This document shows, piece after piece, positions 9,743-18,130 of a stretch of DNA of 64,000 nucleotides (positions are counted from its first letter, which is position 1; each line of letters opens with the position of its first letter). The position numbers were made by a program, and so were the translations under genes. The DNA lies in contig NZ_JALKCH010000001.1 in the NCBI RefSeq assembly GCF_023016805.1, forward strand, positions 248,001-312,000. The letters run 5' to 3'. The DNA comes from Ancylobacter crimeensis (GTDB lineage: Bacteria; Pseudomonadota; Alphaproteobacteria; Rhizobiales; Xanthobacteraceae). The notes beneath the pieces were generated by a model. It had not been told where the DNA came from. It saw only the letters and a program-made list of their open reading frames with translations, and did not search any database.

Positions 9743-9772
9743 AGCATAGGCGAGAGGGCGGTTTGGCCGCAA
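9743..9772 (-). promoter_or_regulatory. predicted promoter of the crcB riboswitch leader
   Basis: On the minus strand, TTGCGG (9772-9767) and TATGCT (9748-9743) are separated by 18 bases. Transcription would start close to 9736, which is the predicted 5' end of the fluoride riboswitch. That agreement is the main support. Confidence 0.5.
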
Positions 9773-9943
9773 TGCCCGGCGGCGAAAGCGAGGTGCCATC
9801 CCGGCCGAAATGGAAGGAAACGCGCGCCAGCGCGCCGGCATGAAGCCGCCCGACGCCGCGTGCGTGGCCCGCCTGCGCGGTGTTGTCGCGCGGGGTAACG
9901 CTCCGTTCACCCTAGTTCCGCCAACATGAAGCGGCATTGCTGC

Positions 9944-9971
9944 GTGACGTGCGCCGATATTTTGCTATGAC
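9944..9971 (+). promoter_or_regulatory. possible promoter for the aminotransferase-hom-glpX group
   Basis: GTGACG (9944-9949), 16 bases, then TATGAC (9966-9971), about 95 bases before the aminotransferase ATG. The match is moderate. The rest of the 9773-10064 interval shows no gene. Confidence 0.3.
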
Positions 9972-10064
9972 GCTCCGTTCCTGCACGTCCTCGCCAGAAG
10001 GACGGCAGCGAGGAACCCTTTCGCCATCATCCCCGATCTCGTCCCTGCGCTCGAGTCAAAGACC

Positions 10065-11282
10065 ATGACCGACTTCCACCGTATCCGCCGGCTGCCGCCC
10101 TACGTCTTCGAGCAGGTCAACCGCGTGAAGGCCGCCGCTCGCAACGCCGGCGCCGACATCGTGGACCTCGGCATGGGCAATCCCGACCTCGACGCCCCGG
10201 CCCATGTGGCGGAGAAGCTGAAGGAGACGATCGGCAAGCCGCGCACCGACCGCTACTCCGCCTCCAAGGGCATTCCCGGCCTGCGCCGCGCGCAGGCCGC
10301 CTATTACGAGCGCCGCTTCGGCGTGAAGCTCGACCCAGACAAGCATGTCGTCGCGACGCTGGGCTCGAAGGAAGGCTTCGCCAACATGGCGCAGGCCATC
10401 ACCGCGCCGGGCGACGTGATCCTGGTGCCGAACCCGTCCTACCCGATCCACGCCTTCGGCTTCCTGATGGCGGGCGCGGCGATCCGCTCGGTGCCCTGCG
10501 AGCCGGGGCCGGAGTTCTTCCACGCGCTTGAGCGCGCGGTCGCCCATTCGATTCCCTCGCCGCTCGCCCTCGTGCTCTGCTACCCGTCCAATCCGACGGC
10601 GCAGGTGGCCGATCTCGATTTCTACCGCGACGTGGTCGCCTTCGCGAAGAAGCACGACCTGATCGTGCTCTCCGACCTCGCTTATTCCGAGGTCTATTTC
10701 GACGACAACCCGCCCCCCTCGGTGCTGCAGGTGCCGGGCGCGATGGACGTGACGGTGGAGTTCACCTCCATGTCCAAGACCTTCTCCATGGCCGGCTGGC
10801 GCATGGGCTTCGCGGTCGGCAATGAGCGCCTGATCGCCGCGCTGGGCCGGGTGAAGTCCTATCTCGACTACGGCGCGTACACCCCGATCCAGGTCGCCGC
10901 CACCGCCGCTCTCAACGGCCCGCAGGACTGCATCGCCGAGATGCGGGCTGTGTACAAGAAGCGCCGCGACGTGCTGGTGGACAGCTTCGGCAAGGCCGGC
11001 TTCGACATACCGGTGCCGAACGCCTCGATGTTCGCCTGGGCGCCGATCCCCGAGAAGTTCCGCGATCTCGGCAGCGTCGAATTCGCCAAGCTGCTGATCG
11101 AGAAGGCGGAGGTGGCGGTGGCCCCCGGCGTCGGCTTCGGCGAGCATGGCGACGGCTATGTGCGCATCGCCATGGTGGAGAACGAGCAGCGTATTCGACA
11201 GGCTGCGCGCAACATCCGCCGGTTCCTTGAAACGGGGGCGGAAACGTTGCACAACGTGGTTCCCCTCGCCGCGGCGCGCTGA
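10065..11282 (+). CDS. alaC: class I/II PLP aminotransferase, AlaC-like
   Basis: A 405-residue fold-type I aminotransferase. The internal aldimine lysine is in SMSKTFSMAGWRMGF, the PLP-binding region is seen in LGSKEGFANM and CYPSNPTAQV, and the substrate-side arginine is in VRIAMVENEQRI. The sequence resembles AlaC (glutamate-pyruvate transaminase) and related LL-diaminopimelate aminotransferase-like enzymes. The gene is followed 56 bp later by hom and then glpX, an order familiar from Hyphomicrobiales, which suggests a role in amino-acid synthesis. The exact amino donor and acceptor cannot be read from the sequence. Confidence 0.85.
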   Translation: MTDFHRIRRLPPYVFEQVNRVKAAARNAGADIVDLGMGNPDLDAPAHVAEKLKETIGKPRTDRYSASKGIPGLRRAQAAYYERRFGVKLDPDKHVVATLGSKEGFANMAQAITAPGDVILVPNPSYPIHAFGFLMAGAAIRSVPCEPGPEFFHALERAVAHSIPSPLALVLCYPSNPTAQVADLDFYRDVVAFAKKHDLIVLSDLAYSEVYFDDNPPPSVLQVPGAMDVTVEFTSMSKTFSMAGWRMGFAVGNERLIAALGRVKSYLDYGAYTPIQVAATAALNGPQDCIAEMRAVYKKRRDVLVDSFGKAGFDIPVPNASMFAWAPIPEKFRDLGSVEFAKLLIEKAEVAVAPGVGFGEHGDGYVRIAMVENEQRIRQAARNIRRFLETGAETLHNVVPLAAAR

Positions 11283-11338
11283 CGTTCGGACCTTCCGGAC
11301 AGCGCCGCTCCTTCAAGCTGTTGCGTCCGGAAGTTCAT

Positions 11339-12658
11339 ATGGCGTCGCCCCTCAGGATTGGCTTGGCCGGCCTCGGCACGGTCGGGAGCGGGGTCGTTCG
11401 CATGCTTGCCCGCCGCCGCGACGGATTAGCGGCCGCGACCGGCCGTGCCGTCGAGGTGGTGGCGGTGAGTGCGCGCGACCGCAACCGTCCCCGCGACTGC
11501 GATCTCTCCTCCGTCCGCTGGTTCGACGATCCGGTCGCGCTGGCGAAAGATCCCGACATCGACGTGTTCGTCGAACTGATCGGCGGCCATGACGGCCCGG
11601 CTCGCGCCGCGGTGGAAGCCGCGCTCGGGGCCGGCACGCCGGTGGTGACCGCCAACAAGGCGCTGCTCGCCCATCACGGAATCGCGCTTGCCGCGGCCGC
11701 GGAAGCGTCCGGCGCCGGGCTCTATTTCGAGGCGGCGGTGGCCGGGGGAATACCCGTGGTCAAAACGCTGCGCGAGGCGCTGATCGGCAACGAGATCGAG
11801 CGCGTCTCCGGCATCCTCAACGGCACCTGCAACTTCATCCTCACCAAGATGCAGGACGAGGGCGTCTCCTTCGAGGCCGCGCTCGCCGAGGCGCAGGCGC
11901 TGGGCTATGCCGAGGCCGACCCGACCTTCGATGTCGACGGCTTCGACACCGCCCACAAGCTCGCCATCCTCGCCAGCCTCGCCTTCGGGCTCGCCCCGGA
12001 CCCGGAGGCGATCCACATCGAGGGCATCCGCTCGATCACGCTGGCCGATCTCAACGCGGCGGAAGAACTCGGCTACCGGGTGAAACTGCTGGGCGTCGCC
12101 CTGCGCACCGCGACCGGCGTCGAGCAGCGCGTGCACCCGACCATGGTGCCGAAGCACTGGCCCATCGCGCAGGTGTCCGGCGTCACCAATGCGGTGGCGG
12201 TGGACGGCGACGCGGTGGCGCTCACCCTCGTCGGCCCCGGCGCGGGCGGCGATGCCACGGCCTCGGCGGTGGTCGCGGATCTCGCCGACATCGCGGCCGG
12301 GCGCGGCGCGAAGCCCTTCGGCATCGCGGCGTCGGCGCTGCGTCCCGCCGAGCTGGTGGCGATCCAGGGCCATGAGGGCGGCTACTACATCCGTCTCGCC
12401 GTGGTGGACCGGCCGGGCAGCGCGGCGACCATCGCCCGCCACATGGCCGAGCAGAACATCTCGCTCGAATCCATCATGCAGCACCGTCGCGGCCGCCCCC
12501 ATGGCGGGGAGCGCGCCGATGCGGCGGCGGATCCGGCGCCGGTGGTGCTGATCACCTATGCCACGACGGAAGAGGCGGTGCGCCGGGCGATCGCCGCCAT
12601 CGAGGCGGACGGCGTCATCACGGCGCCGCCGCAGATGATTCGAATAGAGAAGGATTGA
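11339..12658 (+). CDS. hom: homoserine dehydrogenase
   Basis: Reduces aspartate semialdehyde to homoserine, the branch step to threonine and methionine. The 439-residue protein has an N-terminal NAD(P) motif GLAGLGTVGSGV, the conserved NKALLAHHG, the family signature SGILNGTCNFILTKM, and a C-terminal ACT domain (YYIRLAVVDRPGSAATIARH) that usually carries threonine feedback control. An in-frame TTG exists at 11321, but the ATG at 11339, with GGAAG before it, gives the usual MASPLRIGLAGLG opening. It lies between the aminotransferase and glpX, and its stop overlaps the glpX leader. Confidence 0.96.
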   Translation: MASPLRIGLAGLGTVGSGVVRMLARRRDGLAAATGRAVEVVAVSARDRNRPRDCDLSSVRWFDDPVALAKDPDIDVFVELIGGHDGPARAAVEAALGAGTPVVTANKALLAHHGIALAAAAEASGAGLYFEAAVAGGIPVVKTLREALIGNEIERVSGILNGTCNFILTKMQDEGVSFEAALAEAQALGYAEADPTFDVDGFDTAHKLAILASLAFGLAPDPEAIHIEGIRSITLADLNAAEELGYRVKLLGVALRTATGVEQRVHPTMVPKHWPIAQVSGVTNAVAVDGDAVALTLVGPGAGGDATASAVVADLADIAAGRGAKPFGIAASALRPAELVAIQGHEGGYYIRLAVVDRPGSAATIARHMAEQNISLESIMQHRRGRPHGGERADAAADPAPVVLITYATTEEAVRRAIAAIEADGVITAPPQMIRIEKD

Positions 12659-12669
12659 GGGGCTTCACG

Positions 12670-13665
12670 ATGGCGGAAATCACGGTCAAGGCGAGCCAGG
12701 CGCTCGAGCGCATCCTGACGCTCGAACTGGTCCGCGTCACCGAGCGCGCGGCTGTGTGCTCGGCACATCTGCGCGGGCGCGGCGACGAGAAGGCGGCGGA
12801 CAAGGCCGCGGTGGACGCCATGCGCCGCGAGCTGAACCGCCTGCCGATCACCGGGCGCATCGTCATCGGCGAGGGTGAGCGCGACGAGGCGCCGATGCTC
12901 TATATCGGCGAGGAGGTCGGCACCCGGCAGGGCCCGCCGGTGGACATCGCGGTCGACCCGCTGGAGGGCACCACCCTCTGCGCCAAGAACATGCCCGGCT
13001 CCATCGCGGTGATGGCGATGGCCGAGGGCGGCACGCTGCTCTACGCCCCCGACGTCTACATGGAAAAGATCGCGATCGGCCCCGGTTACCCGAAGGGCAC
13101 GATCAGCCTCGACGCCAGCCCGGCCGAGAACATCCACTCGCTGGCCCGCGCCAAGGGCGTGAAGCCGTCCGAGATCAACGCCCTGATCCTCGACCGCCCG
13201 CGCCATGCCGCGATCATCGAAGCGGTGCGCGCGACAGGCGCCTCGGTGCAGCTCATCACCGACGGCGACGTGGCCGGCGTGATCCATACCTCCGACCCGG
13301 AGGAGACCGGCGTCGACATCTATATGGGCACCGGCGGCGCTCCGGAAGGTGTGCTTGCGGCCGCGGCGCTGCGCTGCATCGGCGGCGAGATGTACACCCG
13401 CCTCATCCTCGACAGCGAGGAGAAGCGCGAGCGCGCCCGCAAGATGGGCGTCGCCGACGGCAAGAAGATCTACGAGGTCACCGACATGGTGCGCGGCGAC
13501 TGCCTGTTCGCGGCGACCGGCGTGACCACCGGCAACCTGCTGAAGGGCGTGAAATACGGCAAGGACGTCATCAAGACCCACACGGTCGTGATGCGCTCCG
13601 CCTCCGGCACCGTGCGCTGGATCGAGGCCGAGCACCGGGACTTCTCGAAGTTCCAGCTCGGTTGA
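12670..13665 (+). CDS. glpX: class II fructose-1,6-bisphosphatase
   Basis: Hydrolyses fructose-1,6-bisphosphate to fructose-6-phosphate in gluconeogenesis and sugar regeneration. The 331-residue protein shows the metal and phosphate-site motifs GEGERDEAPMLYIGEEVG and DPLEGTTLCAKNMPGSIAVM, and the later GTGGAPEGVLAAAAL. The ATG at 12670 has GAGGGG seven bases before it and lies 11 bases after the hom stop, so it is probably cotranscribed with hom. A hairpin terminator follows. Confidence 0.96.
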   Translation: MAEITVKASQALERILTLELVRVTERAAVCSAHLRGRGDEKAADKAAVDAMRRELNRLPITGRIVIGEGERDEAPMLYIGEEVGTRQGPPVDIAVDPLEGTTLCAKNMPGSIAVMAMAEGGTLLYAPDVYMEKIAIGPGYPKGTISLDASPAENIHSLARAKGVKPSEINALILDRPRHAAIIEAVRATGASVQLITDGDVAGVIHTSDPEETGVDIYMGTGGAPEGVLAAAALRCIGGEMYTRLILDSEEKRERARKMGVADGKKIYEVTDMVRGDCLFAATGVTTGNLLKGVKYGKDVIKTHTVVMRSASGTVRWIEAEHRDFSKFQLG

Positions 13666-13699
13666 GCCGGGGTCGGCCTGCCGTATGACACGGAGAGGG

Positions 13700-13721
13700 A
13701 AGGGCGCTTCGGCGCCCTTTT
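13700..13721 (+). terminator. intrinsic terminator after glpX
   Basis: An 8-bp stem AAGGGCGC / GCGCCCTT (13700-13707 with 13712-13719), a stable TTCG tetraloop, and T residues after the stem. It closes the aminotransferase-hom-glpX group. Confidence 0.85.
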
Positions 13722-13882
13722 CCACGCCGGGTTCGTTTAGGCGCCCGGCGCCGTTGGCGCGGCGCGGTCAAGCCGGCGTCCGCGTGGCGAGGTTGCAGCG
13801 CGCCGCTGCCCGCGGCTGTCCATGACGGCTGGCAACTGCCGCCGCTGTGACGTGACCTGCGGCGTTTCGACCATGTGGGCTC

Positions 13883-13911
13883 TTGGTCCTATGACCTGTG
13901 TTCTGTATACC
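13883..13911 (+). promoter_or_regulatory. predicted promoter of the 119-residue unknown gene
   Basis: TTGGTC (13883-13888), a 17-base spacer and TATACC (13906-13911), 60 bases before the ATG at 13972. Together with the glpX terminator it accounts for the 306-base interval 13666-13971, which holds no other feature that I can see. Confidence 0.45.
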
Positions 13912-13971
13912 AGAAGGCGCTGCCGGTGCCCTCGACCGGGTGCCGACGACAGGTAGAAAAGGGAACGACCC

Positions 13972-14331
13972 ATGCCCGCATCTCAGACCCAGGGCCATCA
14001 TTCGCCGCTGGTGCCGCTCTTCGCCGATTTCGACGCAAAGCTCGCGGCCGACGACTACAAGGGTTTCGCCGCCGCCTTCGCCGCCTTCGTGAAGGACAAC
14101 GAGACCTCGCGCTATCTCGCGCTGGAAGCCGTGCCCTTCAAGATCGCCGACCACCTTACCACGAAGTTCGGCTCTTCCTCGGCCGTGACGACCTTCACCC
14201 TGCGCCGCTCGACCTGGGCGACCGAGGTGCAGAACGCCCTGTCCTCCGGCCCCGAAGCCTTCGTGAAGCTGATCGACGAGATCGAGGGCCAGGTCGTCGA
14301 GCTGACCAAGGCGGCGAAGAAGCCGAGCTGA
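13972..14331 (+). CDS. conserved hypothetical protein
   Basis: A 119-residue soluble protein beginning MPASQTQGHHSPLVPLFADF, with an Ala/Phe-rich segment (DDYKGFAAAFAAFVKDNE) and a helical, Lys-rich end (IDEIEGQVVELTKAAKKPS). A GGGAA lies before the ATG and a promoter-like pair sits 60 bases upstream. No signal peptide or transmembrane segment. I do not recognise a family. It is the first of four genes lying between glpX and recJ. Confidence 0.7.
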   Translation: MPASQTQGHHSPLVPLFADFDAKLAADDYKGFAAAFAAFVKDNETSRYLALEAVPFKIADHLTTKFGSSSAVTTFTLRRSTWATEVQNALSSGPEAFVKLIDEIEGQVVELTKAAKKPS

Positions 14332-14365
14332 CGTCTTCCGGGCAAAGGCGCGCGGCTTTATTGCC

Positions 14366-14435
14366 CGCATCCCGGACGGCCCAGGCCGCTCCGGGATCGC
14401 TCGCCGCCGGCTGCGCCTGCGGCCGGGATGACGGC
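14366..14435. repeat. degenerate REP-like palindromic element
   Basis: Contains CATCCCGGA and TCCGGGATC in inverted order around a GC-rich centre, followed by another CCGGGATGACGG. These are the same half-sites as the clean palindrome at 16336-16375. It lies between convergent genes and may also act as a terminator. Confidence 0.5.
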
Positions 14436-14452
14436 GGGCGAAGCGCGTATCG

Positions 14453-15175
14453 CTACGACGCTGCGCCCGCCCGCAGCTCCGCCACCGTTCGCCCCTTGCC
14501 GCCCATGAAGAAGTCCACGCCGATCCGCACCATTGGCGGCTGGGAGGCGTGGGGGCCGTCATATTCCAGATAGAGCAGATCGTAGCCTGCCGCGCGCAGC
14601 TTGGCGGCGTGGGAGCGGCCGGCGGTGTCGATGGGCGTCTGGGTGTCCTGCCGGCCGTGCGCGATGAACACCTTCGGCTCGCCCTCCTGCGCCAGCACGG
14701 TCATGAAGCCGGCCGAGAACGCCATGATGTGGCTGACGAGCCGACCGTTCGACAGGCCCGTGGAGAGCGCGTAGCTGCCGCCGTCCGAATGGCCGGAAAA
14801 GGCGAAATGCGTCGGGTCGAGCGCGAATCGGTCGGCCACGAAGGCGAGCGCGGTGTCGAGCCGCTCGCGGTCCGGCCCGTTGCCGGCGATCACGATGTCC
14901 CATGTCGGAAACAGCGATTGCGGCACCAGCAGCAGGAAGCCGCGTTCCTCGGCGTGCGTGCGCAGGATCGGCATGATCTTTTCCGCGCTGCCGCCGCCGC
15001 CGTGGAACAGCGTGACCAGCGGCGTCGGCGCGCGCGGATCGACGCCCTCCGGCACGATCAGCACGGCGTCGCGCTCGGCGAAGAGGCCGAGATCGTGCCC
15101 GCCCGGCGCCAGCGCGGGCAAAGTGGGGGTGCGGTGGGTGAAGGTGAGCCGTCCGGCAAGCGAAAGGTCGAGCAT
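14453..15175 (-). CDS. alpha/beta hydrolase, PHB depolymerase/feruloyl esterase-like
   Basis: A 240-residue serine hydrolase without an obvious signal peptide. The oxyanion loop is TLFHGGGGSAEKI, the nucleophile serine is in FSGHSDGGSYALS, the acid is in IAHGRQDTQTP, and the histidine is in EYDGPHASQP. The compact size and HGGGG loop fit the small esterase/phospholipase group related to PHB depolymerases. The ATG at 15175 is used; an in-frame GTG at 15184 is possible and neither has a good Shine-Dalgarno. It is divergent from the EamA transporter. Substrate unknown; a link to PHA turnover is only a thought. Confidence 0.8.
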   Translation of the reverse strand: MLDLSLAGRLTFTHRTPTLPALAPGGHDLGLFAERDAVLIVPEGVDPRAPTPLVTLFHGGGGSAEKIMPILRTHAEERGFLLLVPQSLFPTWDIVIAGNGPDRERLDTALAFVADRFALDPTHFAFSGHSDGGSYALSTGLSNGRLVSHIMAFSAGFMTVLAQEGEPKVFIAHGRQDTQTPIDTAGRSHAAKLRAAGYDLLYLEYDGPHASQPPMVRIGVDFFMGGKGRTVAELRAGAAS

Positions 15176-15398
15176 GGCCGGCACATTAACCGCGCGGGCG
15201 CCGGGAGCAAGCTCGACAGCGAAAGGACGGCACCGGAGTAACGATCAGCTTTTCCGATGATTGCGGCGTGATCATGAGCAGCTTATGTGCAGGACGCAGG
15301 GCTGGTATCACCACTCCGGCTTTTACTTCCGGCGTCGGGCGGGTTACGTCGGATGCCTCCCGCGATCCCTTCGGACCGCGCGGCCGTGCGGTTGCCCC

Positions 15399-16265
15399 AT
15401 GCCCTTCAGAGACAAGCTGCTCGCCATCGCCGTCGTCTGCGCGTGGGCGCTTAACATCATCATCGTCAAGCTGGGCACGGCGGAGATCCCGCCCATCTTC
15501 ATCAGCGCGCTGCGCTTCATGCTCGTGGCGGCGCTGGTGGCACCCTTCACCCGGCTCACCCGGCAGCAATTGCCGTGGGTGCTGGTGGTGTCGGTCACCT
15601 TCGGCATCATGCATTTCGGCCTGCTGTTCATCGCGTTGTCGATGGCCGAGGCCGGCACCTCCTCGATCCTGGTCCAGCTCGGCGCCCCGATCGCCACCGT
15701 GCTGGCCTGCATCGTGTTCAAGGAACGCTTCGGCCCGCTGCGCATGATCGGGCTCGCGCTGTCGGTGGTGGGCATCGTGGTGCTCGCCGCCGGGCCGACC
15801 CTGCCCGCGCCGCTGCCGCTGGCCCTGCTGCTGCTGAGCGCGACCGGCTGGGCTGTGACCAACCTCATCATCAAGAGCATGCCGAAGATCCAGCCTCTCA
15901 CCATGATGGGCTGGTCCTCGCTGTTCGCCGCGCCGCAGCTGATGCTCGCCTCGTTCTTTCTGGAGCACGATCAGCTCGCCTCGCTGCACACCGCGAGCTG
16001 GCACGGCTGGCTGTGCATCGTCTACAGCGCGATCATGTCGTCCATCATCGCCTATGGCATCTGGTACTGGCTGCTGCAACGCCATCCGATCAATACGGTG
16101 GTGCCCTATTCCATGCTGAACCCGCTGCTCAGCGTGTTGTTCGGCATCCTGATGCTCGGCGAGCTGCCGGCACCGGTGAAGCTGGTGGGCTCGGTCGTGA
16201 TGATGGCTGGCGTCGCCCTCATCCTGCGTCCCGAGCGTGCGGCGGCGGTGCCCGAGCGGGCTTGA
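15399..16265 (+). CDS. EamA/DMT-family transporter
   Basis: A 288-residue inner-membrane protein with about ten hydrophobic helices in two homologous halves, the layout of the drug/metabolite transporter superfamily. The first EamA half runs from LLAIAVVCAWALNIIIVKLG to about residue 130, the second from ATGWAVTNLIIKSMPK to the end, closing with the usual MLGELPAPVKLVGSVVMMAG. Members export amino acids, purine bases or other metabolites; the substrate cannot be told. The ATG at 15399 gives the family-typical MPFRDKLLAIAV start. Confidence 0.88.
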   Translation: MPFRDKLLAIAVVCAWALNIIIVKLGTAEIPPIFISALRFMLVAALVAPFTRLTRQQLPWVLVVSVTFGIMHFGLLFIALSMAEAGTSSILVQLGAPIATVLACIVFKERFGPLRMIGLALSVVGIVVLAAGPTLPAPLPLALLLLSATGWAVTNLIIKSMPKIQPLTMMGWSSLFAAPQLMLASFFLEHDQLASLHTASWHGWLCIVYSAIMSSIIAYGIWYWLLQRHPINTVVPYSMLNPLLSVLFGILMLGELPAPVKLVGSVVMMAGVALILRPERAAAVPERA

Positions 16266-16335
16266 GAGAAGGAGCAGGCGCCGTCGCGCCGCGCTCCCGC
16301 CGCTCCCGCCATTTTCCTCGCCTCCTTTTCCCTTG

Positions 16336-16375
16336 CCGTCATCCCGGACGATCGCGGGTCGATCCGGGATGACGG
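16336..16375. repeat. REP-like palindrome between convergent genes
   Basis: A perfect 13-bp inverted repeat, CCGTCATCCCGGA (16336-16348) and its complement (16363-16375), with a 14-base centre. It lies between the convergent EamA and phytase-like genes and could terminate both. Related half-sites occur near 14366 and 21951. Confidence 0.75.
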
Positions 16376-16406
16376 GTGAGGGAACCGCGACGAATCTTTG
16401 CCGGCT

Positions 16407-17789
16407 TTATTTCGCCTTCAGGAAATCCCCGACCTCGAGCAGGATCAGCTCGTTGTCGTCCGCCTTCTTCGGGTCGCGGCTGGAGGAAAAGGGCAGGTTG
16501 TTGTCGTTGCCGACCACGATGTGGGTGGCGTCGACCACGTCCACATCCTCGATGGTGAAGAACGGGAAGGCGAGCTTGCCGTTGGTCAGCGGCTTGCGGG
16601 AGAGGTGGTTCGGGTCCTCGATCGCCATCAGGTCGATATGGCCGATCTTGCGGACCGCACCGCCCTGATTGGCGTCGGTCATCTCGATCTTCACGATGCG
16701 CTTGTATTTCGCGAGGTCGTGGAAGCAGTCGGCCGCCTTCTTGCCCTCGGCGCAGACCTTGTCGGACGTGCCCTCGCCATTGTCGCGCTCGATGATGAGG
16801 CCGGTCGAGGCGTCGATCATGTTGAAGTCGCCGATGGCGTTGCCGTTCTGGCCGAGCGGATAGAGCCAGTGGCGGCCGGTCCACGCGTCTTTCGTCGTGT
16901 CGAATTCAAGGATCTGCAGCACGTCGCGGCCGTCCTCATCCTTTTCGTAGCTCGTTGTCTGCGGATTCCAGACCGGGCCTTCAAGAAGGGGATAGAGGAA
17001 GCGTCCGTCCGGCGAGGCCGCCATGCCCTCGAAGCCCTTGGAGCGGCGGATGTTGAAGGCGGCGGGCGGCGCGTCCGGCGTGCCGGCGGAGGTCACGGCG
17101 TAATGGTCGGGTGAGCGCAGCTTGGTGTCGCCGAGCCGGCTTTCGAACACCTGCACCACCGTGCCGCTGCGGTCGGCCTTGATGAGATAGGGACCGAACT
17201 CCTCGCCGATATAGATGTGCTCGCCGATCGGCTGGAAGCTCTCGGGGTCGAAGTCGGCGCCGGTGAGATAGCGCGGGCCGGTGTCCTCATGGACGATGCG
17301 GAACGGCACCTTGTGGTCTGGGTCGCGCAGGAAGATCGTCTCCAGCCGCTCGAAGGTGCCGGCCTTCCAGTCGATAGTGTAGCGGTTGAGATACAGGGCG
17401 GAATCCGGGCTGTTCGCCTTCGCGCCCATGCCGTTGTCGGTGAGGATCAGAAAGCTGCCGTCAGGCATTTTCTTGATGCCGGAATCGCCCTGCAGCGGCT
17501 GGCCCTTGAAGGGCAGGAACACGCCGGTCGGCCGCCCGGCCGAGGTGCCCTCGACGCTGCCGATCTTATCCACCCGCACACCGGTGGTGTATTTGCCGGA
17601 GGTCTTCAGATCCTCGGGCGCATCGGCGGGCATGTCGATGAAGCTTTCGGCCGGCATCACGGCATGGCCGGCGAGCGTAGCCGGAAAGGCGGCATCGTCG
17701 GCGCGGACGGGAGCGGCGGCAAGGGCGAGCGCCGAAAGTGCGACACTGCCGAGCAGCGCGCGCAGGGAGCGGGACGGAAGACGGATCAT
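16407..17789 (-). CDS. secreted esterase-like/phytase-like beta-propeller protein
   Basis: A 460-residue exported protein. The first 31 residues are a signal peptide (LLGSVALSALALAAAPVRA, cleavage near ADDA). The rest reads as an esterase-like-activity-of-phytase domain (PF13449 type), with SFLILTDNGMGAKANSPDS, YIGEEFGPYLIKADRSG, KGFEGMAASPDGRFLYPLLE and IERDNGEGTSDK as typical propeller strands. The ATG follows AAGGAGA at good spacing; the frame is open further upstream but without a better start. Family members are periplasmic or extracellular and poorly characterised; true phytase activity is not implied. Confidence 0.85.
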   Translation of the reverse strand: MIRLPSRSLRALLGSVALSALALAAAPVRADDAAFPATLAGHAVMPAESFIDMPADAPEDLKTSGKYTTGVRVDKIGSVEGTSAGRPTGVFLPFKGQPLQGDSGIKKMPDGSFLILTDNGMGAKANSPDSALYLNRYTIDWKAGTFERLETIFLRDPDHKVPFRIVHEDTGPRYLTGADFDPESFQPIGEHIYIGEEFGPYLIKADRSGTVVQVFESRLGDTKLRSPDHYAVTSAGTPDAPPAAFNIRRSKGFEGMAASPDGRFLYPLLEGPVWNPQTTSYEKDEDGRDVLQILEFDTTKDAWTGRHWLYPLGQNGNAIGDFNMIDASTGLIIERDNGEGTSDKVCAEGKKAADCFHDLAKYKRIVKIEMTDANQGGAVRKIGHIDLMAIEDPNHLSRKPLTNGKLAFPFFTIEDVDVVDATHIVVGNDNNLPFSSSRDPKKADDNELILLEVGDFLKAK

Positions 17790-18130
17790 GGCCGGTTCTC
17801 CTTGGGGGAGGGGTACGGCCTGTCCTGTGCCGCCGCGCCATGTCGCTGGCGCAACGCCGCGATGACGGCGGGATGACAATGCACGGGGTCGTCGGGTCCC
17901 GTGCGGTCGGGGTCGCGTGTCAGCGGAAGCCATGTCGTCGGAGCCGCGGGGTGCCGCCCTGTGCCGGCGGCACCGCGTCCGGCACCGCGCGGGCGTGGCG
18001 CAGATCGGCGCCGCGCAGCCGAGCATGGCGACAGCCGGTTGCAGCGACGCAGCAAATGATGCGAGAGGAGCAGGCCCGCTTGCGTCACGGGGCCTCGACG
18101 CGGCCACAAGCTTTTGGCTCTATGCGGCAC
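17790..18130. other. divergent intergenic region, no gene seen
   Basis: The region between the phytase-like gene (minus) and recJ (plus) must hold both promoters, but no convincing -35/-10 pair was found. Open frames crossing it on both strands look like GC-driven shadows with unbiased amino-acid content. Confidence 0.5.

Noticed and set aside
11321-11338. TTG start six codons upstream for hom
   Set aside because: It would put the ribosome site inside the gene; the ATG at 11339 has GGAAG before it and gives the family-typical opening.
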